This document shows positions 56,113-64,000 of a stretch of 64,000 bases of DNA, piece after piece. The stretch's first letter is position 1. Each line of letters starts with the position of its first letter. The notes under the pieces are model-generated. The model saw only the letters and a list, made by a program, of their open reading frames with translations, was not told where the DNA came from and made no database searches. Source of the stretch: Acanthosepion pharaonis (lineage: Eukaryota > Mollusca > Cephalopoda > Sepiida > Sepiidae); contig CAHIKZ030002090.1 of NCBI GenBank assembly GCA_903632075.3, forward strand, positions 5,239,001-5,303,000, given 5' to 3'. Position numbers and translations under genes: made by a program.

Positions 56113-56330
56113 TAATTAAACAGATTGTTTAATTAACCCAGCTTGTTAACACATATAAACAAGTGAAATCATTAGCAATATATTTTATTTCTTTTCGTGC
56201 TTCAAGGATTGATTCAAATAACAGGATGCCACGTTTCTAAGTAGTGATGCAATTTACCGCCATATTGATATATACTGTTGATATACCACTTCTTTTAAGT
56301 TCCATATCATTTCAAATCATTCAGGACCTG
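56113..56330 (+). repeat. 5' extension of SINE locus, duplicated at 58478-58680
   Basis: GTTTAATTAACCCAGCTTGT TAACACATATAA ... CATTTCAAATCATTCAGGAC matches 58487-58675 at roughly nine bases in ten. In both places it leads directly into a 5S-derived SINE head with the same internal deletion. Confidence 0.85.
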
Positions 56331-57795
56331 AACTGGCTTACCATATTTTCACCAAAGTAAAGCAACGTAAAACCTGGTCAGTACCTAGATGGGTGACCGC
56401 TTGGTAATACAAGGTGCTGTAAGCATGTATGTGTAGTTGGTGTATTGGCTCGGATTTTTTTTTATGCATTTCACACCAAGCAAGGTGGAAGTGCCACTAG
56501 CACGCAAAGGGTTACAGAGAATAAAAGAGTAAAGCGGCGTGTTTGAGGAAAGGTTAAAGAGAAGGAGAGAGATCAAGATCAAGACATCAGAAGATGTCGA
56601 TTGACATTACATTTAAAGCAAAGCAAGTAAGAGGAAGGGAGTTACACTGTCGGAAAGTGCGAAAGAAGAAGCTGTTGAAGCAGAAGAGGCGGTTAAGTTT
56701 AACTTTAAAAGGCAGCCAACCGAGATGCAAACCTAGTAGCACGCATAAATTCATGCGGTTGGGTAACCAGTGAAAATAGCTCGTCAGAGCAGTTGCCATG
56801 ACAATATTTGTAGAAAAGACAGAGGGAAGCCACATCACATCTCTGAGAAAGTGATTGGAGTCGAGATGCCAGGTCAGGACCTATCACGTTGCGTGGGGCA
56901 CGAGACCATATATGGCAACAGTATTCAAGATTTGAAGGATGGACTCAGACAAAAATAACCTTCTGGCGCGACAAAGAGAAGCAACTTTCGTTGCGGTAGA
57001 TGTAGCTATTGATTCAATGTAGTTGTTCCACCTCAGATCAGTGGAAAACATGAGAACATTAGAAGGCGCAGAGAGATGTTCACGTGAAGTTGAGCATCAA
57101 CCATGCTGAGGTTTCTCTATGGTGGTTAAATGAGAGCAATTTCTTTTTGGAGACATTAAACTTTACAAGCCATTTCCTGCCCTAGTCGACCACAAATTGG
57201 GGATACTTTTCGAGACCAACGACCAGGTTGATTTTGTCAGCAATGACGGATTTACTATTGAGACAGGAGTAAATAATAGTTTCGTCTGCGTAGATGCCTA
57301 CTTGAGATGCGATGACATTAGGAAGATTGTTGATGAAGATCAGAAACAGTGTAGGACCTTGGATAGAACCTTGGGGAACACCAGCGTTTGTATGAAAGTG
57401 ACTGGAGAAAAACCCGTTTAGAGCGACCTTCATTTTACGGTTTGACAGGAATTATTGGATTAAATCAAATAATCGTTCTCTAATACCGTATCCCTGAAGC
57501 TTATATAGAAGGCCGGCATGTCAAACCCTGCAAACGCCTTAGATTGGATAGCCGGGTTCGAATTCTAGTTGGGTTCGTTATATTCACTTACGCGTAAATA
57601 CCCCTGGGAAAGTTATGAATCTTCTGCTTCTCAACACTTCCACCCAACCCCCAGCTAGGGGTTAATTATTAAGTCTTGTATCACTAAACCATTATGATTC
57701 CCAAAATGTTCTTACTATCTAAAATTATTTTCTGGTTTTAAATAAGCTGCACAAGGGTTGATAAACCATAAAAGCGTATCAATCAATAGTCTTAA
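56331..57795 (+). mobile_element. 5S/tRNA SINE split by a LINE D insertion
   Basis: 56335-56453: GGCTTACCATA, TTCACCAAAGTAAAGCAACG, GATGGGTGACCGCTTGGTAA, then TGTATTGGCTCGGA. After the LINE it resumes at 57541 with GATTGGATAGCCGGGTTCGA, CCCTGGGAAAGTTATGAATC, AAGGGTTGATAAACCATAAA. The two halves are in register around GGCTCGGATTGGA. Confidence 0.8.
56454..57540 (-). mobile_element. LINE D, 5'-truncated, nested in a SINE
   Basis: Poly-T at 56455-56463 is the tail. Reading leftwards from 57540: KAFAGFDMPAF (K-A-F-D block), KVALNGFFSSHFHTNAGVPQ, GSIQGPTLFLIFINNLPNVI, the catalytic box IYADETIIYS with the second D changed to E, then FSTDLRWNNYIESIAT-like text, QRNVIGPDLASRLQSLSQRC, DVASLCLFYKYCHGNCSDEL and CNSLPLTC. 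A short GATT is shared at both junctions, which could be the target duplication. Confidence 0.85.
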
Positions 57796-57929
57796 TTCAG
57801 GCTACAAGAATAAATATTAGGGGACGAGCAGACTTTACTAGAAAATAAAGTTATACCCTCCCCCATTTATATATGATTATAACGTTAGAACGCTCGCTAT
57901 CTGAGCAGTAGATCCGTGTAGATAGATAT

Positions 57930-58140
57930 GTAGACCTTAGTAGATTTATTAAGAAGGTGACTTTTTGAAGTTATCGGTCTGGGGTAGGCGATCCTAACGT
58001 GCCTGAAAACTATACCATGGATGAAACTATTTGGGAGCCGTCGATGGTTGTACTAGCACGGAGTCAGAAGTCATCGTGACCGAGAGTTTGAGTGTTCTGG
58101 CGTTGTTCAGTCTGTTGATCACGCCAGATAATACGTTCTC
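57930..58140 (+). repeat. interspersed repeat, family shared with 12635-12780
   Basis: GTGCCTGAAAACTATACCAT, GGTTGTACTAGCACGGAGTC and ATCGTGACCGAGAGTTTGAG. Function unknown. Confidence 0.55.
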
Positions 58141-58271
58141 TACCAGAAAGTGTAACTAAGGTTCGCACAGTTCAGGCGGGCTCTGTGGGTGTTGAACAAA
58201 CACAAAGGTGCCTGAGCAGCCATTCTCGGAAACGAGTGGCCAGCCATTATTTTACGATATATACTGTCCTG

Positions 58272-58319
<48 letters not shown>

Positions 58320-58345
58320 GATATGAACAGAGCGAGACAGAACGA
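58272..58345. repeat. (GATA)n with GATATGAACA linker
   Basis: About 47 bases of GATA followed by GAGATATGAACAGAGCGAGA, the same linker type as at 41024 and 48360. Confidence 0.9.
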
Positions 58346-58391
58346 CCGATTTAGTGAGCGATAGATATTAAGCTAAAATTACTATTAATAC

Positions 58392-58485
58392 AGGCCTATG
58401 ACCACATCAGATTAAAACACAGGTTCCAGTAAGATCACTGAAGTTAAGCAAAGTCGAACCTGGTCATTAGAGATGTGACTACCTG
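58392..58485 (+). mobile_element. 5S-rRNA-derived SINE head, isolated
   Basis: GCCTATGACCACATCAG, AAGATCACTGAAGTTAAGCA, AAGTCGAACCTGGTCATTAG and AGATGTGACTACCTG follow 5S rRNA almost from its 5' end. It stops where the duplicated 5' extension begins. Confidence 0.75.
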
Positions 58486-58679
58486 TTTAATTAACCAAGC
58501 TTGTTAACACATATAAGCAAAGGAAATCATTAGCAATATATTTTATTTCTTTTAAGGATTGATTTAAATAACAAGATGTTCAGTTTTTAAGTAGTGATGT
58601 AATTTACCGCGATATTGATATACACTGTTTATATACCAGTCCTTTTATGTCCCATGTCATTTCAAATCATTCAAGACAT

Positions 58680-59345
58680 CAACTTGATCTGGGCTTACCA
58701 TACTATCACCAAAGTTAAGCAACATAGAACCTGGTCAGTAACTATATGGGTGACTGCTGTTATTCATCATGACGGTCGTCTTCGAGTATAGAATCCAGAG
58801 GTTAGCAGTGAATATTTCGAAGACAGTAGGAAAGCGTTGTTCATGTTAGCAGTGGATATTTCGGTAAAAAGTACTTCTTTCGTCCTTCTGTTTCTCTTCG
58901 CCTAACAAGCTGGACTGGACATTCGGGTAGAGTGAACAAAATGGCCGCCTTTATACACGACGGATTCAATATTTTACGTCTTCTGATTGGTTAACCTTCT
59001 ATTAGTGGACTATAAAGTGAGTTAAGTCATTTAAGCTAACTCACTAGATTTATATACATATACACAAAAAACTGTAACAACTGCTTGGGAATAACAGGTG
59101 CTGTAAGCTTGGATGTGGCTCGGAATTGGAAGTCGGAGAGCCGAGTTCCAATTCCAGTCGGGTTCGTTATATTCACATACACAAATAACCATGGGAAAGG
59201 TATGGATCCACCTGTTCCCCCAGATATGGGTTAATTAGTAGGACTTTTATCAGTAAATCATTATTATCACCAGAAAGCATACTTACAATCTTTACCAGCT
59301 TTAAATAACCTGCAAATGATAGATAAGCCATAACAATAATCAATC
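58680..59345 (+). mobile_element. 5S/tRNA SINE split by a solo LTR
   Basis: 58685-58757: GGCTTACCATACTATCACCA, AAGTTAAGCAACATAGAACC, ATATGGGTGACTGC. It resumes at 59080 ACTGCTTGGGAATAACAGGT, CTGTAAGCTTGGATGTGGCT, GAGTTCCAATTCCAGTCGGG, CATGGGAAAGGTATGGATCC, AATGATAGATAAGCCATAAC. Confidence 0.85.
58758..59079 (+). mobile_element. solo LTR, 322 bp, TSD ACTGC
   Basis: Begins TGTTATTCATCATGACGG and ends AAAAACTGTAACA, with TGTTA/TAACA ends. ACTGC flanks both sides (58753-58757 and 59080-59084), and the SINE reads through correctly when the insert is removed. A TATAAAG box at about 59010 suggests plus orientation. Confidence 0.85.
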
Positions 59346-59669
59346 AAAATTGATCTTATTAGGCACACCACCTTATTAAGTATGTTGCAAGAAACGCAAT
59401 ACACGCAAAGGGGTTACTTGATTTAAGTAGGGATTTATTCTACGAAAACGGAATATGGCACAATGGCGGTTTCCCACGCGTACATTGGATTAGTGATAAA
59501 AATTGCTCTGACTCCCTTGGTACTCGTCGCTTGGTAAGCCTCAGACACCAAGGACTGGCTCTAACCCTCCTCTTATTAGTGAATTGGGAGAGATGTTGAC
59601 TAGAGGATGAGATTCATAACCAGAGAACTGTACCAAGGACTGCTAACAGCTGCAACAACTAAAATGGAT

Positions 59670-60310
59670 AGCACATATAACTCAAAGAAAGAATAATGTA
59701 CCAAATAACAGAAAACACATCAATTGAGAAATATCATCGGCAGCGAACATAATTATCACATGTAAGTCGAAAAGAAAATAATAACATAATGAAGATGTTG
59801 ACATTCCACGCTATTTCACATAAATGTTTGGGAAGGAAACCTCTTCAATACTGGAAAGAGCGATAACAGTTGTTGGACTTCAGAAACCTATTCTCCTGAT
59901 AAATTGTTTTAAGAGAAAGATTTTATAAATTTCAACCGACACCAGCACTGACTATTCGGTTAATAAATGCCGAATGTTTACTTATAAGGAAACGGCTAAT
60001 AATACCAGTACCATTTTGTTAGGAGTCTTACTCTTACTTCATATCATTATTGTTGCCTTTTGTTTCAAACATTCTGAGTCAATACACATTTATTACTATT
60101 GTTTTACCATAGTTTTATACCATCTTATTATCATTACCGTAGTTTTATACCATCTTATTATCATTGCTTTTTACCACAACAAACTGGGCCAATTATCCCA
60201 AAACTCTGGGTCGATACAATCTTCATTATTATTATTAGCTTATTAATAATTTTACTCTGTTTTATTAATATTATTTGTTATAGCAACACGCTGGTTTAAT
60301 ATACTCTTTA
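59670..60310 (+). repeat. long interspersed repeat, copy 2 (without the SINE)
   Basis: Matches 49840-50010 and 50476-50720 in order. It contains CTTCAATACTGGAAAGAGCG, the unoccupied target of the 50020 SINE, and a tandem duplication of TTACC(A/G)TAGTTTTATACCATC at 60105-60165. Confidence 0.75.
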
Positions 60311-60564
60311 TTATTACCATCATTTTACTATAGTTAAGGAAACGCCTAATATTACCATTATCGTTACCATTGGGTAAATGAAATATCCAAACTTCTATGA
60401 ACGAATAATGATGTAATAACAAAGCATATAAGGAAATCATATAATTTTTTCTGTGTCAGAAGAAATGATTCAGTACAGCTTATCATTTATGAAGCACGTA
60501 TGTGCACATAAATGACAAAATCTAGAGTTAACATATTGATGGCTCGTAAGCAAAACAATATATA

Positions 60565-60567
60565 TAT

Positions 60568-60631
<64 letters not shown>
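60565..60631. repeat. (GT)n microsatellite
   Basis: About 58 bases of GT ending 30 bases before a candidate splice acceptor. Confidence 0.95.
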
Positions 60632-60634
<3 letters not shown>

Positions 60635-60664
60635 ACTGAAATAACTTCATATTGTATTTTTCAG

Positions 60665-60935
60665 GTTTTTTGATGAACTGTATGGACAGGAAATTGTAAA
60701 TGTAATCCAGGAAAGGAAATACGAAATGTTTTATAGAAAAAAAACTTTTAAAATGCTATTAAAAAGAAAAAAAACTATATCGAAAAGTAAAGCAGATTTA
60801 TTCAGAAAAAAACTTGATTCAAAAAAGAAAGATGATCATAACCGAAAAAAAAAACTAGATAGAATAGAAAGAGACATGATTTTTTTTAATGAATATATGC
60901 AGAGACTTACAAAAATAGGAATGGGGAAAATATAA
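60665..60935 (+). CDS. candidate 3'-terminal exon of a host gene, Lys/Arg-rich protein
   Basis: A good acceptor, CTGAAATAAC ... ATTGTATTTTTCAG, ends at 60664. After one phase base the frame is open for 89 codons to TAA at 60933-60935. It starts FFDELYGQEIVNVIQERKYE, continues with MFYRKKTFKMLLKRKKTISK and KKLDSKKKDDHNRKKKLDRI, and ends NEYMQRLTKIGMGKI. About a third of the residues are Lys or Arg, with heptad-like spacing in the second half, so a charged coiled coil or nucleic-acid-binding tail is possible. An in-frame TAA at 60642 upstream of the acceptor means coding would have to enter by splicing. AATAAA stands at 61070-61075. No family recognised. The region is A-rich, so a chance frame cannot be excluded. 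Confidence 0.45.
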
Positions 60936-60939
60936 TGGA

Positions 60940-61690
60940 AAGAGTGGAAACTGGGAGATTAAAAAAACGGGAATGGAAGATAAATATCTGAAAAGGAGAA
61001 AAAAATATTAAAAACAACAGCAAAATTTATGAAAAGAATTTTTTAAATACTTGGAATTGAATTCAAGAAAATAAAAATGATTAGAAATGCAGAACAAAAA
61101 AAAAGAATTCTTCTACATCCCTCGATTTTAAAAATGGACAAATATCAAACAGCCTAGTTAAAGAGAAAATTTAACGAAGAAAATTTAAACACCGAAAGAT
61201 TTTCTTTCTTTCTTTCTTTCTTTCTTTCTTTCATTCATTTTATTTCATTTATTTATATCTTCTTTTCTTTCCTTATTTATAATTTCTACAAAGACTACAA
61301 CCTTATTTACCTCAATTTTTTGTAAAATTTTTCAGGGCTTAAAACGTATACAACCTTCTGGGTCAAACAAAAAGAGAAAAAAATTCGCTTTGTAAGAAGA
61401 AATATAACCGTTTCCTTTCTACACCTTTTTTCTTTAAGTTCCTTTTTTTTATTCCCTAGATCTTATCACTAGAAACAATGTATGTAAATATATAAAGTGC
61501 GTCTGCAAAAGACTTCCGAATGTAACACTACGATAATACAGTAAAGAACGAACTCAGACAAATATGACTCTATAAAAGCAAAATAAGGTCTTCTAAGAGC
61601 CGTGGAATGAAATCAATTGGTTTTTATCGCTGAACCTATCATTTTTATATCCTCGTAATAATCCCTTGAAATGTTATTTAATATCAGTAC
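60940..61690. other. A-rich 3' flank and unassigned spacer
   Basis: Contains AATAAA at 61070 and a (TTTC)n run at 61203-61231. No element recognised beyond that. Confidence 0.35.
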
Positions 61691-61694
61691 TATG

Positions 61695-61930
61695 GCAGTG
61701 AATACTAGACAATCTCCTCACAGGTAAAAAAGAGATCTGAAGCAGCAGAAATATAGTTCTAGAGAAGAATGCTATGAATAACACGGACTAAACATGAACA
61801 GGAAAATGGAAACAAAGCGGACGCTTATACTTAGAATCAGAAAGAGACGGCTGAAATTTCATGGACACGTAATTAGGAAAGGGCCTGAAGAATCTAACAC
61901 TCACAGGACATCTTGAAGACATGAACATGA
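61695..61930 (+). mobile_element. LINE A fragment
   Basis: With frame changes: KRDLKQQKYSSREEC-like text, RMLxITRTKHE, NKADAYTxNQKETAEISWT (L-I-L-N-I-R-K-R-x-L-K-F-L-G-H block) and NLTLTGHLEDM. Only the C-terminal third. Confidence 0.6.
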
Positions 61931-62204
61931 AAGAATTAAGGAACTTTATACAGTAATAAAGGAAGCCAACAAATTCAAAATGGAGTTTCAAATGGGTATG
62001 AAATGCAAGCAAAGCATAAAATACCGCCAGTAGCTGCAAAATACTTAAAAAAAAAAAGAAAAGCAAAGGCAAATGCAACCGACCAGATACAGAATCTGCT
62101 TTATGATCAATATTCTTCCCGTACCAAACAAGCTGATGTAGACAAACCCCGTATCCATTATTGACTATGTAATACAGGGTCAAATGCTGAAGGTTTTCAG
62201 AGTC

Positions 62205-62655
62205 TGTCTATATTTCTGAGATGAGGTATTATGTACATTATTTACATTATTCGAACTATTGTCCTCATCTTTGTCGCCATATTTATCACAACGTTTCAGC
62301 CGTTGTACGCTCCGGCCTTCTTCAGGTGGTTGGAATGTCGAACCGAACCCTTTATTTCGCTCACCGGGGTAGACTGTTCTAGTTCCACGTGCCATGTTTA
62401 ATGGATGTCAGTTATCAGTTATCTCCTGTTAATTTCCCTCTGAAAGTTCTCTACTTCCTTAACCGGGTATTGAACTCACACTCTTTGGGTCCTGTCACTG
62501 GATCTAACCAACGCCTTTATCCACTGTGCCATGTGTCCATAAAGGGTTCAGTTCGACATTCCAACCACCTGAAGAAGGCCGGAGCGTACAACGGCCGAGA
62601 CGTTGTGATAAATATGGCGACAAATATGAGGACAATAGTCCGAATAAAGTAAATA
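62205..62655. mobile_element. fold-back element enclosing a tRNA-like SINE, about 115-bp arms
   Basis: The left arm 62237-62355 and right arm 62540-62655 are inverted with few differences. Each contains CCTGAAGAAGGCCGGAGCG, TACAACGGC(C/T)GA(A/G)AC, GTTGTGATAAATATGGCGAC. Read towards the ends, the arms give CTGAAGA, a GGCCG/CGGCC stem, then GAAAC (GAGAC in the right arm). Between the arms is a minus-strand tRNA-like SINE (62435-62540: GGCACAGTGGATAAAGGCGT, GAGTTCAATACCCGG). Related to 6602-7110. Confidence 0.8.
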
Positions 62656-62664
62656 ATGGACCGA

Positions 62665-63130
62665 AGGTTTTATTCTTGCTGCACAAGACCAATGCTTGCT
62701 AGAAATTACCAAACACTGAGTATCATACTGAAAAATTGTGTTACCCTAAAAAGCAGATTATGCGATAAATATCCAGAAACAACTGACAATCTTGTATCAG
62801 TTTGCGTGGTATTGGCACTCACTGAACAGAGTGAATGCTGGACAATCTTCTCACAGATGAAGAAGAGACTTGAATCAACAGAAATGTGTTTCTACAGAAG
62901 GATGCACAGAACACGTTTGACAAAACGGGTGAGTAACGACAAAGTTTTAGAGAAACAGATTGAAGGCAAGAAGTTAGGAGAAAAGCAAACCCATAACTTT
63001 GCTAGTTTTAGTAAATAAAGGACGGAGCAAGGTTTAGCAGGGATAATAAAAATAAAAATTTATTAAGAGCTACAAAGGACAGGAAATTGTGGACAGCCAT
63101 GATCGCCTACGTTCTGAAAAGGCATAGTAT
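62665..63130 (+). mobile_element. chimeric LINE: family B zinc-knuckle region fused to family A C-terminus
   Basis: A 120-codon frame starts with LINE B text (RPMLARNYQTLSIILKNCVT, RLCDKYPETTDNLVSVCVVL, ALTE). It changes without a frame break to LINE A text (QSECWTIFSQMKKRLESTEM, CFYRRMHRTRLTKRVSNDKV, then IEGKKLGEKQTH). LINE A C-terminal text (RATKDRKLWTAMIAYVLKRH) follows at 63060-63125 in another frame. The junction is near 62828. The expected continuations are seen in the parents at 18700 (LINE B) and 33370 (LINE A). Confidence 0.75.
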
Positions 63131-63134
63131 ATAG

Positions 63135-63450
63135 AAGATGTGCCCTTAAGAAAATGGCCTGCAGATATCTTCCGATTTCATTAGATGAATTGAAACTTAT
63201 ATCTTCTTTTGCTTCTATTTTGGGCCGTATAGCTTCAGGATATGGACGATCATGGCTCACCACAACTTCCTTTCTTTTGTAGCCTTTAGTAAAGTTTGTC
63301 TTTCTGCAATATCTCATAATCCCTGCCCTAACACTGCTTTTCTCTTTTCCGTATTGCCTTCAATAGCCCTGTGAGTGTCTTATTTTCCAAGCGCTCTTTT
63401 CTCATATCGCTATATACTTATCCACATTTTAAATGCCAATTCTCAGAACA
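63135..63450 (-). mobile_element. LINE A C-terminal fragment, minus strand
   Basis: The minus strand includes RKTNFTKGYKRKEVVVSHDR, preceded by a degraded IAERQTLLKA and by GHxAIEGNTEKRKA-type text. It faces the plus-strand chimera across about ten bases. Confidence 0.65.
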
Positions 63451-63544
63451 AAAGTCGCGTCGACGAGCTAGAAAAAAAAAACAGTGGTTCGACTAAATTT
63501 CGGCCACTGTTAGGATATATTCAGAATAAATCTTCTTTTTATCT

Positions 63545-63790
63545 GTGATATCTTTTCAAGGCGTAACCAATCATGACACTTCACAATTTCATTCCTTTAT
63601 TGGTTCTACACAATATGTGTGTTCTTACTATCCCTCCTAGTCCTGATTCTGATATTCATTTACACCATCCCGTTCGATAGGTTACTTTGCTCATCTTGCT
63701 TTCAGTATGTCCTGTGAGTATCAAATTCTCCAAGCCTTCTTTCCTATTATTGCGTCATGTGTCATTATGTGTCAGTGAGCAAATGGGCGA
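63545..63790 (-). mobile_element. LINE A C-terminal fragment, minus strand
   Basis: The minus strand reads EGLENLILTGHTES-like text at 63710-63760 and KxWRAMIGYALK-like text near 63550, with the same layout as 35505-35755. Confidence 0.55.
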
Positions 63791-63904
63791 ACGACTTTCC
63801 AATATCTGTCAACGTCACCTTTAAAAACCTGTTGCACTTATTTTCGCCTCTGAGAGGGGTCAACATATTTCATTCGGCAGTATAATTAAAATTATTTCCC
63901 ATGA

Positions 63905-64000
63905 CAAGTGAGAGAGAAAGGGAGATAGAGAAAAAAGGAGAGATGAAGGGGAGAAGGAAAGGGAGGAAGAGAGAGAAAGTGGGTGAGAAGGGGAGAGAGC
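63905..64000 (+). repeat. polypurine (GA-rich) tract
   Basis: About 95 bases of G and A only apart from a few T, cut by the window edge. Confidence 0.9.

Noticed and set aside
62540..62655. Complete hammerhead ribozyme in the GGCCG/CGGCC arms
   Set aside because: The CTGAAGA, stem II and GAAAC order is there, but I could not find a closing stem I nor a cleavage triplet at the right place; kept only as a core-like motif.

Overview
This is a eukaryotic, repeat-dominated window with no long intact gene. The combination of long (AT)n, (GT)n and (GATA)n arrays, Penelope-like retroelements, several LINE families, Tc1/mariner remnants, and SINEs with 5S-rRNA- and tRNA-derived heads sharing one tail (an AATAACCCATAGAGG-type box followed by TTGATAAGCCGTAA) suggests a mollusc. 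A coleoid cephalopod (octopus type) is most likely. That assignment is inference from repeat style; no single-copy marker gene was found.

Layout. 1-2.6 kb: two decayed DDE transposases and a Penelope-like (PLE) reverse transcriptase, all on the minus strand. 4-6.4 kb: a minus-strand LINE of family D (jockey-like; endonuclease, RT and C-terminal tail all recognisable). 6.6-9.8 kb: a series of inverted-repeat (fold-back) elements. 10-12.6 kb: ATCT/GT microsatellites enclosing a LINE D 3' end. 14.5-16.7 kb: an inverted-repeat element with a tRNA-like cassette nearby, an inverted pair of hammerhead-like motifs, and a well-delimited 779-bp Tc1/mariner derivative. 18.3-21.5 kb: LINE B with a PD...D nuclease-like motif, a PLE GIY-YIG end, SINE tails, and a second inverted-repeat/tRNA-like element. 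24-27.4 kb: LINE C and a LINE E C-terminus. 29.1 kb: a near-perfect palindrome carrying a hammerhead-ribozyme-like core on each strand. 29.4-33.8 kb: LINE A, whose RT segment has expanded into an eleven-copy, 96-bp (32-codon) tandem array. 34-44 kb: more LINE A/C/D pieces, a PLE GIY-YIG domain, a Tc1-like fragment and SINEs. 45.7-48.3 kb: a solo LTR, then LINE A containing a second solo LTR. 48.3-49 kb: a higher-order GATA array. 50-60 kb: SINE insertions with a visible empty site, three minus-strand mariner pieces, and two related SINE loci, one broken by a LINE D and the other by a solo LTR. 60.6-61.1 kb: the best candidate host exon (splice acceptor, 89 codons, stop, AATAAA). 62.2-63.8 kb: a fold-back element, a LINE B/LINE A chimera and inverted LINE A pieces.

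Almost every coding-like stretch is a broken mobile-element ORF. The region reads as intergenic or intronic DNA in which insertions nest in earlier insertions. Several target-site duplications can be read directly, so parts of the insertion order can be reconstructed. The signals that go beyond routine repeat annotation are the codon-periodic RT array, the palindromic hammerhead-like elements, the LINE chimera, the three solo LTRs and the small orphan retro-insertion at 43.6 kb.
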